Shown piece after piece: positions 27,083-33,949 of a stretch of DNA of 39,756 nt; positions within the stretch are counted from its first letter, which is position 1, and each line of letters begins with the position of its first letter. The stretch lies in assembly GCA_020630955.1 (NCBI GenBank), contig JAHDIE010000032.1, forward strand, positions 1 to 39,756, read 5' to 3'. The notes beneath the pieces are model-generated. The model was not told where the DNA came from. It saw nothing but the letters and a program-made list of their open reading frames with translations, and searched no databases. The stretch comes from Saprospiraceae bacterium (GTDB taxonomy: Bacteria; Bacteroidota; Bacteroidia; Chitinophagales; Saprospiraceae). Both the position numbers and the translations under genes were made by a program.

Positions 27083-27898
27083 ATGAGATTTTTAGTCGTA
27101 GAAGACATAAAGGCAACATGTGAAATGATTGTGAGAATGATTTCTGAAATCGTAGGAACAGATCATATCATAGACAAGTCGTATTCTCAGCAGGATGCAT
27201 TGGTTAGAATAATGGAAAATGATTACGATATTCTTTTTTTAGACATAAATCTTCCTATCGGAACCTCCTTTGATCTATTACAAACAGTACTTGAAAAAAA
27301 GAAAATTCAATCACAAATCATATTTCTAACAGGTCAAGATGAAAGAGAATATTTGATGAGTGCCATTAAGTTTTCTGCTATCGATTATCTCTATAAACCC
27401 ATAGACAAAGATGAATTAGAAGAAGCAATAAGAAAGGCAGAAATTGAAATTTCTAATCAAGCAAAAATCGGACAAGTAAATGTTTTAATGGACTTGGTCG
27501 CCAACGAGAAAAACTTAAAAAATAGTACAGTTGCTTTTCATTTGTCCAAAGGTAAGATTCAAAATCTTAATACAAATGACATCTTATATATGGCGGCTGA
27601 GGGGCCTATCACTCAAATAAACTTGTCAGACAATACCAATCTTACCGCTATCAAAAATCTGGGATATTATAAGGAGTTTCTTCAAGAGCATTGTGATTTT
27701 TTCCTAATTTCTAAGGGTTTGTTGATTAACTTAGATCACTTGGAAAGTTATGATCACAAAAGCTTAGCGGTCAAAATGAAATCTGGGATAACGCTGAATT
27801 GTTCCAGACGTGGAGGAAAACAACTAAAGGAATACCTCCAAAAAAGCCTGGATAAACCCTCTTTATGGGCTCAACTAAAGAATTTTCTTAATAATTGA
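27083..27898 (+). CDS. LytTR-family response regulator
   Basis: A 271-residue regulator. The receiver domain (1 to about 120) has the acidic pair Glu7-Asp8, phospho-acceptor Asp54 in ILFLDINLP, the Thr in FLTGQDE and the Lys in YLYKPIDKDEL. The LytTR DNA-binding domain (about 155-262) shows NDILYMAAEGPITQINL, FLISKGLLINLDHLE and the C-terminal LNCSRRGGKQLKEYL. Such regulators bind paired direct repeats upstream of targets. It follows the propeller kinase after four bases and is clearly its cognate partner. A terminator lies about 130 bases downstream. Confidence 0.96.
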   Translation: MRFLVVEDIKATCEMIVRMISEIVGTDHIIDKSYSQQDALVRIMENDYDILFLDINLPIGTSFDLLQTVLEKKKIQSQIIFLTGQDEREYLMSAIKFSAIDYLYKPIDKDELEEAIRKAEIEISNQAKIGQVNVLMDLVANEKNLKNSTVAFHLSKGKIQNLNTNDILYMAAEGPITQINLSDNTNLTAIKNLGYYKEFLQEHCDFFLISKGLLINLDHLESYDHKSLAVKMKSGITLNCSRRGGKQLKEYLQKSLDKPSLWAQLKNFLNN

Positions 27899-28029
27899 CC
27901 GTTTGTTCTCTTATACAACCGTTTGTTTTTTATTGCTGTACTCTATGTTTGGAGTGGCATACCTTTGTTGCAATGTTTTGATAGTTATTAAGCTAACTGG
28001 TCAATCATAAACTGGTACATTAGTCGTAT
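27899..28029. other. Gap between LytTR regulator and terminator
   Basis: No coding frame. CCGTTTGTT occurs twice (27899-27907 and 27919-27927). TACCTTTG (27960-27967) is an exact -7 match on the + strand, and the terminator at 28030 lies downstream, so a short transcript of about 90 bases is possible. Confidence 0.35.
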
Positions 28030-28065
28030 AAAAAGCAGATGCATGTTAGTTGTGTCTGCTTTTTT
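28030..28065. terminator. Bidirectional intrinsic terminator
   Basis: AAAAAGCAGA (28030-28039) pairs with TCTGCTTTTT (28055-28064), and the stem can extend inward by four pairs including two G-U. The A and T tracts let it act on both strands, serving the kinase/LytTR operon (+) and lipA (-), which converge here. Confidence 0.88.
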
Positions 28066-28113
28066 ATTGGGATAAAGTTGATTTATTGCTTTAGCAATCA
28101 AATAATCGGTAAG

Positions 28114-28992
28114 TTAAAGATGTCTTTCTGCGTGATAAGATGATCTAACAAGTGGTCCACTTTCCACAAAGTCGAATCCCTTTTTCATTCCTTCTTCATG
28201 GTAGAAGGCAAAGGTATCCGGATGGACAAATTCTTCCACCGCAAGATGATGTTTTGTAGGTCGAAGATACTGTCCTATGGTAAGCACATCACAACCGTTG
28301 TCTATAAGGTCATCCATTATTTTTAGGACCTGTTCTTTGGTTTCACCAAGCCCGACCATAATTCCTGATTTAGTTCTTTTTCCGGCTCCTTTGGTAATTT
28401 TAATCTGTTGTAGTGATCGGGCATATTTTGCTTGAGGTCTTACTTTTCGATACAATGCTTCTACTGTTTCCATATTATGAGAAACAACCTCTTGACCTCC
28501 AGCAATCATCCTATGCAATGCATCCCAATTGGCTCTTACATCTGGGATTAAAGTCTCAATGGTGGTATTTGGAGACTGTTCTTTGACTGCGACTACGGTT
28601 TGATACCATATCTCTGCACCTCTATCTTTTAATTCGTCCCTATTTACGGAAGTGATGACCGCATGCTTTACTTCCATTAAGCGAATTGCTTCTGCAACTC
28701 TTCTAGGCTCGTCTTCGTCATATGCTGGAGGCCGCCCTGTTTTTACAGCGCAAAAAGAGCAGCTTCGAGTACACACATCTCCTAAAATCATAAAGGTTGC
28801 AGTTCCAGCCCCCCAACATTCACCCATATTTGGACAATTTCCACTTTGGCAAATGGTATGGAGCTTATATTCATCAACAAGTTTTCGAACTCGTTTATAT
28901 TTTTCTCCAATTGGAAGTTTTACTCTCAACCAATCAGGCTTTTTTGTTCTTGTCTCTTTGGGACTTGTATTTACAACAGGTAGTTCTACCAA
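28114..28992 (-). CDS. lipA: Lipoyl synthase
   Basis: A 292-residue radical-SAM enzyme that inserts two sulfurs into octanoyl groups on lipoyl domains. The auxiliary cluster motif is [13 protein letters not shown] (about residues 48-60) and the radical-SAM motif is [10 protein letters not shown] (about 74-83). Also present are PDWLRVKLP near the start and the C-terminal [12 protein letters not shown] with the conserved RSSY. The frame has no ATG before the first cluster motif, so translation must begin at a non-ATG codon: TTG 28992, three bases after the stop of the upstream gene, gives the expected length. It is co-transcribed behind the outer-membrane-type protein gene, and a bidirectional terminator lies about 50 bases past its stop. 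Confidence 0.96.
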   Translation of the reverse strand: MVELPVVNTSPKETRTKKPDWLRVKLPIGEKYKRVRKLVDEYKLHTICQSGNCPNMGECWGAGTATFMILGDVCTRSCSFCAVKTGRPPAYDEDEPRRVAEAIRLMEVKHAVITSVNRDELKDRGAEIWYQTVVAVKEQSPNTTIETLIPDVRANWDALHRMIAGGQEVVSHNMETVEALYRKVRPQAKYARSLQQIKITKGAGKRTKSGIMVGLGETKEQVLKIMDDLIDNGCDVLTIGQYLRPTKHHLAVEEFVHPDTFAFYHEEGMKKGFDFVESGPLVRSSYHAERHL

Positions 28993-28995
28993 GGC

Positions 28996-29790
28996 TTAGT
29001 TTTTTCTCATGCCCAACTGAATGTTGGCAAATAATTTTATAAAATATGGCTTATTGTTGTATCCTGCAGACGGAGCCATGAGATCGATCCGTTTGATATA
29101 TAAATCGGTCATCAAACCTAATTCAATGGCTTTAACATACTCATCGAAAGCCCCCAATGCAAAATGCGCAGCAACCTTGCCTTGTATTCCCGGAACTACT
29201 TTGGTTTCAGCTATTCCCTCAAAAATACCCGCAGCACCGTTGATATCATTAAAGTTTAAAAACTTATTTGCATTTTCTTCTGAGTATTTTTCATTTCTGT
29301 ATTGTGTCCCTACCTCAGTTTCTGATGGTCTATAGATCAAACTTAGGTAATAAGGTTTTAGCAATCCAACCGCTGGTCCAAAGGAATATGAATATCCTAC
29401 AGCCAAGCCCTTTCTTTTTGCCTTTTCAGAAATGTAATGTTTGAAACCAATACTTCCTCTTACGACCAACAAACTATTAATTTTTCCATAGGTAAAAGCC
29501 CTAAGTCCACTAACCGGGTTGAAACTATAATTTTTATTTTGTCGTTTTTCTCTAATGTCTTTCATAATGCCCAACTCCAATTGGTAATATTTGGACTTTT
29601 TATAAGTTAACACTTCACCTGTATTATATCCAATTGAATAGCCATTTTCATGGATTCTCAGATCAAATGACCATTCCTTTTTGTAAATAACTCCCTTTAG
29701 GTCCAATTCTACCAATTTAGGTTGAAGTATACGTTGGGCATTCATAGAAAATGCCAATAAAAAGAGCAATATGGTAGTATAAATCTTCAT
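28996..29790 (-). CDS. Outer-membrane beta-barrel-type protein, function unknown
   Basis: A 264-residue exported protein with signal MKIYTTILLFLLAFSMNA before QRILQP. The mature part has alternating strands and aromatic girdle residues (LVELDLKGVIYKKEWSFDLR; SLLVVRGSIGFKHYI; LAVGYSYSFGPAVG), ending FIKLFANIQLGMRKN, which fits a small outer-membrane barrel. I do not recognise the family. Its stop is three bases from the lipA start, so the two share an mRNA; no functional link to lipoylation is evident. ATG 29790 begins the signal peptide. Confidence 0.75.
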   Translation of the reverse strand: MKIYTTILLFLLAFSMNAQRILQPKLVELDLKGVIYKKEWSFDLRIHENGYSIGYNTGEVLTYKKSKYYQLELGIMKDIREKRQNKNYSFNPVSGLRAFTYGKINSLLVVRGSIGFKHYISEKAKRKGLAVGYSYSFGPAVGLLKPYYLSLIYRPSETEVGTQYRNEKYSEENANKFLNFNDINGAAGIFEGIAETKVVPGIQGKVAAHFALGAFDEYVKAIELGLMTDLYIKRIDLMAPSAGYNNKPYFIKLFANIQLGMRKN

Positions 29791-29874
29791 TAATTAGATT
29801 ATTAACGAATTTAGCCCATAAATGGTTTGAAATCAAAAGATTTTAAACATATCCATTCCCTAATATCGTTTATG

Positions 29875-29882
29875 TACCTTTG
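29875..29882 (+). promoter_or_regulatory. Candidate -7 box of polysaccharide deacetylase gene
   Basis: TACCTTTG matches TAnnTTTG. It overlaps a possible TTG start (29880) and stands six bases before an in-frame GTG (29889); if real, it implies a leaderless message. Confidence 0.4.
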
Positions 29883-29888
29883 AAAGTC

Positions 29889-31118
29889 GTGAATGCGAAT
29901 AAAATAATCATAAAAGCAATAAAAAAAAGTCCTAGACTGGACTATTGTTTGGATTTTATATTCAATCATTTTTTTGACTGTGGTTACAGTTATGCATTAG
30001 ACTCGAATAAGCCATTTCACATCAATTATTCGGATGAAGAATCCATTGGTTCGATTTGTATTCGTCCGAGTGGATATCTTTTTGATGGTTCGCTTCCGCA
30101 AATGTCTTTCTTGCTCGAAGATGTATTTTCCTATATATTCTACAGGCTAAGTTGTGCAGAAGATTATGCACGCAATTCTTCTGATAATTTTGGTCGCTTT
30201 AATGGTGGAGATTCCAAATTTAGAGATGAATTACAAGTGCCGGGTGTGGATATTGCTCTTTTGAATTTGGCCAAACAGTTGGTTGATCTATTTGGAATTC
30301 ACTTAGAGCGCAAAGAGTCATTTCGGTTGATCCATACTGTAGATGTTGATCAGTTTTATGCCTACCAACAAAAAGATATTATTAGAAAAATAGGAGGACT
30401 ATCTTCCAGCTTATTAAAAGCGGAGGGATCTAGAATTAAAGACAGGATAAATGTTGCTTTTGGAGCAAAGGATCCTTATGATACTTTTGACTTGCTTATC
30501 CATTCTGCTCGAGGGATAGAATCGCATTTTTTTATTTTGGTAGGTAATTATGATAAGGTTGACAATGCCCTTAAGATTGAGAATGAAGCTATTCAAAAAA
30601 AGATAAAAGCAATAAATCTAGAATCATCGATTGGGATTCATCCGAGTATAGCTTCAGGAAGAAATTTTGATTTGTTGAAAAAAGAGAAACAACGATTGGA
30701 AGCAGTAGTAGGAAGTACGATTACATCATCTCGCCAGCATTTTTTACAGCTTCATTTTCCAAATACTTATCGTAGCTTAATTGAATTGGGAATTTTGAAT
30801 GATTTTTCTTTGGGATATCATGATTTAATTGGATTTCGAGCAGGTACTACCAATTCATTTTATTGGTTTGATTTGGAAAGGAATGAAAAAACCAAACTTA
30901 TGATTCATCCACTTTCCGTAATGGATGTAAGTTTGAAAAAATACATGGACTTAGCTCCTCAGCAAGCTTTGGTCGAAGTCAAGAATTTGATTGATGTGTG
31001 TAGAAAAGTTAATGGTCCTTTCTCATTGCTTTGGCACAATAGTTCTTTCTATGATGAAGAAGGATGGGCTGGGTGGAGAGACACCTATTTAGAAATAATA
31101 AAGTATTGCAGAACTTGA
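29889..31118 (+). CDS. Polysaccharide deacetylase family protein (DUF7033-type N-terminus)
   Basis: About 409 residues, cytoplasmic by lack of a signal. The N-terminal 130 residues match what I recall as the DUF7033-type domain of Bacteroidota deacetylases (YSDEESIGSICIRPSGYLF, NSSDNFGRFNG). The NodB-like domain follows, with the metal Asp segment HTVDVDQF (about 149-156), motif 2 IGIHPSIAS (about 248-256), motif 3 GFRAGTTNSFYWFD (about 315-328), and the final LLWHNSSF (about 390). The family removes acetyl groups from N-acetylated sugars; these members are linked to surface polysaccharide loci, but no partners lie here. No ATG exists near the start: GTG 29889 fits the -7 box, while TTG 29880 overlaps it. 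Confidence 0.82.
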   Translation: MNANKIIIKAIKKSPRLDYCLDFIFNHFFDCGYSYALDSNKPFHINYSDEESIGSICIRPSGYLFDGSLPQMSFLLEDVFSYIFYRLSCAEDYARNSSDNFGRFNGGDSKFRDELQVPGVDIALLNLAKQLVDLFGIHLERKESFRLIHTVDVDQFYAYQQKDIIRKIGGLSSSLLKAEGSRIKDRINVAFGAKDPYDTFDLLIHSARGIESHFFILVGNYDKVDNALKIENEAIQKKIKAINLESSIGIHPSIASGRNFDLLKKEKQRLEAVVGSTITSSRQHFLQLHFPNTYRSLIELGILNDFSLGYHDLIGFRAGTTNSFYWFDLERNEKTKLMIHPLSVMDVSLKKYMDLAPQQALVEVKNLIDVCRKVNGPFSLLWHNSSFYDEEGWAGWRDTYLEIIKYCRT

Positions 31119-31236
31119 TGATCTTAGGCTATGTAGGTATTATTCATTTTGATCTTTTGTTTTATGATCATTAAGTTCTTTATTTATTTAATTTATTGAA
31201 GGATGAAAAAACGATTTCTTCCAATAAGGTCTTGAA

Positions 31237-31249
31237 TTCAAAGTTTGAA
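31237..31249. promoter_or_regulatory. Palindrome TTCAAA-G-TTTGAA upstream of symporter
   Basis: Perfect 6-base arms with a one-base centre, 30 bases before the symporter ATG at 31280, overlapping a second palindrome TTGAATTCAA. It differs from the LacI-type site before nagB. In AT-rich DNA chance is a real alternative. Confidence 0.25.
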
Positions 31250-31279
31250 GCTTTACAGAATTGTGGTTAAATTCGATTT

Positions 31280-32767
31280 ATGATATCACCTATTGTTCTT
31301 TTGCTGATCATATTTGGGTATTTTACTTTGCTCATCGTGATCTCAGGTCTTACTTCCAAAAAAGCAGATACTGCATCTTTTTTCAATGCAAAAAAGCAAT
31401 CTTCTTGGATTCTTGTTGCAATAGGTATGATTGGGGCTTCTTTGAGTGGAGTTTCATTTATTTCGATTCCTGGGGTAGTTGGAGCAGGTGGTACCAATCA
31501 AGCATTTTCATGGATGCAGATGGTTTTGGGATTTCTTGTTGGATATGCAGTCATTGCACATGTATTGTTACCAATTTATTATAAATACAATTTAACCAGC
31601 ATTTATGGTTATTTGGGTGAACGTTTTGGAAAAATGAGCCATAAAACGGGAGCTTTTTTCTTTTTGATAAGCAGAATAATTGGCGCTTCCTTTCGATTAT
31701 TTTTAGTGGCAGTAGTATTTGAAACGATATTTGCCGAAATGATTCCTGTTCCTTTTTGGGCAATTGTTTTATTGACGATTGTTTTGATTTGGGTGTATAC
31801 ATTTAGAGGTGGAATAAAGACAATAGTTGTCACAGATGTTATACAGACCTTGAGCATGTTGGCAGCAATAATACTTACTATAATTGGAATTAGTTCAGCC
31901 TTAGATCTAAATATATTAGACCTGCCAAGTGCCATTCAAGAAGCGGGTCTAGGCCAGTGGTTCTTTTTCGAAAATGGCTGGGCAGATGCCAATAACTTTT
32001 ACAAACAATTTGTAAGCGGAGCATTTATCGCCATTGTGATGACTGGTTTAGATCAGGATATGATGCAAAAAAATCTTACCTGTCGTTCCTTGAAGGATGC
32101 ACAAAAGAATATTTACCTGTTTAGCGGCATTTTGGTAATTGCTAATATTTTGATCTTGACCATGGGGGCAATGTTATACGTATATGCCAATGCAAATGGG
32201 GTAGAGATACCTGCAAAGTCAGATCAATTGTATCCCGTTCTTGCAATCAATCATCTTGGTCCTGTCGTTGCCATAAGTTTTACGATTGGTATAATTGCTG
32301 CCGCCTATTCTAGTGCAGATTCTGCCTTGACCTCATTGACAACTTCTTTTTGTGTTGATTTTCTGAATTTTGAAACGACTGATAAATCAGAATCGGAGAA
32401 AAAGAAGGTAAGAGTGAAGGTACACCTAGGATTTTCTATCATACTGTTTGTAATTATTCTATATTTTAATTGGATCAATGATAGTGCAGTTATCAATGGT
32501 TTGTTTACTGCGGCAGGATATACCTATGGTCCAATACTTGGTTTGTTTACGTTTGGAATAATAACCAAGCGTAATTTCCCAAATGCACTTGTATTGCCAA
32601 TTTGTTTATTGACACCCATCTTGACTTATTTGATTGACACAAATTCTGAAACTTTGTTTGGAGGGTTCAAATTTGGCTTTTTGATTGTTTTAGTCAATGG
32701 CTTACTGACATATTTAGGTTTGATGTTGGCTTCATTTATAAAGACGCCTCTAAAGTTTCTTGAGTAG
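31280..32767 (+). CDS. Sodium:solute symporter, probably for an amino sugar
   Basis: A 495-residue SSS-family permease with about 13 membrane helices. Signatures are FFNAKKQSSWILVAIGMIGA, SGVSFISIPG, SIYGYLGERFGK, GLDQDMMQKNLTCRS and IIAAAYSSADSALTSLTTSF, the last forming the sodium-site helix. It lacks the DUF4212 partner and calcium loop of the symporter at 5639 and belongs to another SSS branch. It converges on the LacI gene (16-base gap), beyond which lies nagB-PIG-L. From that context it may import N-acetylglucosamine or a related amino sugar; this is inference. Confidence 0.9.
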   Translation: MISPIVLLLIIFGYFTLLIVISGLTSKKADTASFFNAKKQSSWILVAIGMIGASLSGVSFISIPGVVGAGGTNQAFSWMQMVLGFLVGYAVIAHVLLPIYYKYNLTSIYGYLGERFGKMSHKTGAFFFLISRIIGASFRLFLVAVVFETIFAEMIPVPFWAIVLLTIVLIWVYTFRGGIKTIVVTDVIQTLSMLAAIILTIIGISSALDLNILDLPSAIQEAGLGQWFFFENGWADANNFYKQFVSGAFIAIVMTGLDQDMMQKNLTCRSLKDAQKNIYLFSGILVIANILILTMGAMLYVYANANGVEIPAKSDQLYPVLAINHLGPVVAISFTIGIIAAAYSSADSALTSLTTSFCVDFLNFETTDKSESEKKKVRVKVHLGFSIILFVIILYFNWINDSAVINGLFTAAGYTYGPILGLFTFGIITKRNFPNALVLPICLLTPILTYLIDTNSETLFGGFKFGFLIVLVNGLLTYLGLMLASFIKTPLKFLE

Positions 32768-32783
32768 GCTTAGCAGAAATTTC

Positions 32784-33866
32784 TTAAATCACCAGTTCAA
32801 GATCGTAAGACTCTTGTTCTAGGTGGTTTTTATAATTTTCTTTGATGATAATGTCGATCGGTAAGAACTGGTATCTGTTAATTTCTTTCTTGTAAATGAA
32901 ATAATTAAAGATGTTCATCATTCCCAAATATCCTTGTTTAATTGGATTTTGATTGAGTAAAAAGTTGATTGCTCCTTTGTTCAGGTAATCTAAGTTTTGA
33001 TCTAAAAGATCAAATCCAATAAACGTTTGTTTATTAAAATCTATCCCTAGTTTTTCTAATTGATCAAGAAAAATGTAAGCTCGAGAATTGGTAACAAAGA
33101 ATCCTTCAATATCAGGATGATCCTTGTAAATATTTAGACAGAAGTCATTGAAAGTGTCTTGGTGATTAAAATCCTCACATCCAAGATCAATGATTTCTTT
33201 TGTGAATGGAAAATTGTTATTGTAGTGTCTTAAGCCATTTAGTTTTGAAACGATATGAGAGGCATTATTGAAGTGGTGCCCTAATGTTATGGTGGCAATT
33301 TTCTCATGAATTTTGTTAGTTAAACTAAATAAGCGTGCTGCAATTGTACCACATTGGTAGGAATTTTGTCCAACATAGCATAAGATATCGTCGTGTTTTA
33401 TTTCTGAATTAATGCATATAAATGGAATTTTATTCTGTTGTGCAATTTGCATAAATCTGATAGATTCTTGATAAAATACAGGTGCACAAAGTATGGCATT
33501 TGGTTTAGAAAGAATGGCATCATTTAGTTTTTGAATGTAATCATTCAAATTTGTTAGGTTGAAGAAAAAATAGTCTAGCTTAAAGCCATAATTTGAAAAA
33601 AAGTCTTCTACACGCTGGATACCTTTAAGCGGAGACAACCAAAAGGGGTCTTTTTGTGGGTCTGGAAGTACAATGGCAATTCTATAATTAGCCTGAGATG
33701 CTAGTTTTGAAGCAAGGATGTTTTTTACATAACCATGCTCTTTAATGATTTTCTGAATTTTTTTTCTATTTTTCTCAGAGACCTTACCTCGACCATTAAT
33801 TACCCGATCTACTGTGCCCCTAGACACACCAGCCAAACGCGCAATGTCTTTGATTGTGATTGCCAT
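32784..33866 (-). CDS. LacI-family transcriptional regulator of the nagB locus
   Basis: A 360-residue LacI/GalR regulator starting at ATG 33866. Residues 1 to about 60 form the headpiece: HTH ITIKDIARLAGVSRGTVDRV and hinge helix ILASKLASQ, which inserts into the centre of operators. The periplasmic-binding-protein-like effector domain follows (RIAIVLPDPQKDPFW; YVGQNSYQCGTIAARLF; GFFVTNSRAYIFLDQ; TFIGFDLLDQN). It is divergent from nagB with an 83-base gap containing a LacI-style operator, so it most likely represses nagB and perhaps itself, with an amino-sugar phosphate or free sugar as inducer (inference). Confidence 0.92.
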   Translation of the reverse strand: MAITIKDIARLAGVSRGTVDRVINGRGKVSEKNRKKIQKIIKEHGYVKNILASKLASQANYRIAIVLPDPQKDPFWLSPLKGIQRVEDFFSNYGFKLDYFFFNLTNLNDYIQKLNDAILSKPNAILCAPVFYQESIRFMQIAQQNKIPFICINSEIKHDDILCYVGQNSYQCGTIAARLFSLTNKIHEKIATITLGHHFNNASHIVSKLNGLRHYNNNFPFTKEIIDLGCEDFNHQDTFNDFCLNIYKDHPDIEGFFVTNSRAYIFLDQLEKLGIDFNKQTFIGFDLLDQNLDYLNKGAINFLLNQNPIKQGYLGMMNIFNYFIYKKEINRYQFLPIDIIIKENYKNHLEQESYDLELVI

Positions 33867-33872
33867 GTTATT

Positions 33873-33880
33873 CAAAAATA
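33873..33880 (-). promoter_or_regulatory. Candidate -7 box of the lacI-type gene
   Basis: TATTTTTG on the - strand is an exact TAnnTTTG match. It ends six bases before the ATG at 33866, so the transcript would start at or next to the start codon. Confidence 0.35.
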
Positions 33881-33921
33881 CAATTTTTTAGGAGGATTTA
33901 AATTATTTTATTTACTTTCGT

Positions 33922-33935
33922 TGTGCACGAGCACA
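33922..33935. promoter_or_regulatory. Candidate LacI-type operator
   Basis: TGTGCACGAGCACA is palindromic at 12 of 14 positions around a central CG, the form TG-N4-CG-N4-CA typical of LacI-family operators (compare the CcpA cre frame). It lies one base upstream of the probable -7 box of nagB (33937), where a bound repressor would block RNA polymerase, and within the lacI-nagB divergent gap. Confidence 0.7.
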
Positions 33936-33936
33936 T

Positions 33937-33944
33937 TAAATTTG
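33937..33944 (+). promoter_or_regulatory. Candidate -7 box of nagB
   Basis: TAAATTTG matches TAnnTTTG and ends five bases before the ATG at 33950. Either the message is leaderless or translation begins at the in-frame ATG at 33956. The operator adjoins it upstream. Confidence 0.55.
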
Positions 33945-33949
33945 ACTAA

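Noticed and set aside
27899-27927. Repeated CCGTTTGTT as the start of a CRISPR or iteron array
   Set aside because: Only two 9-base copies 20 bases apart, with no further units or origin features.
28652-29042. Long open frames on the + strand opposite lipA
   Set aside because: They lie wholly antisense to a certain lipA gene, have no recognisable motif and read as Cys/Ser/Phe-rich shadow peptides.
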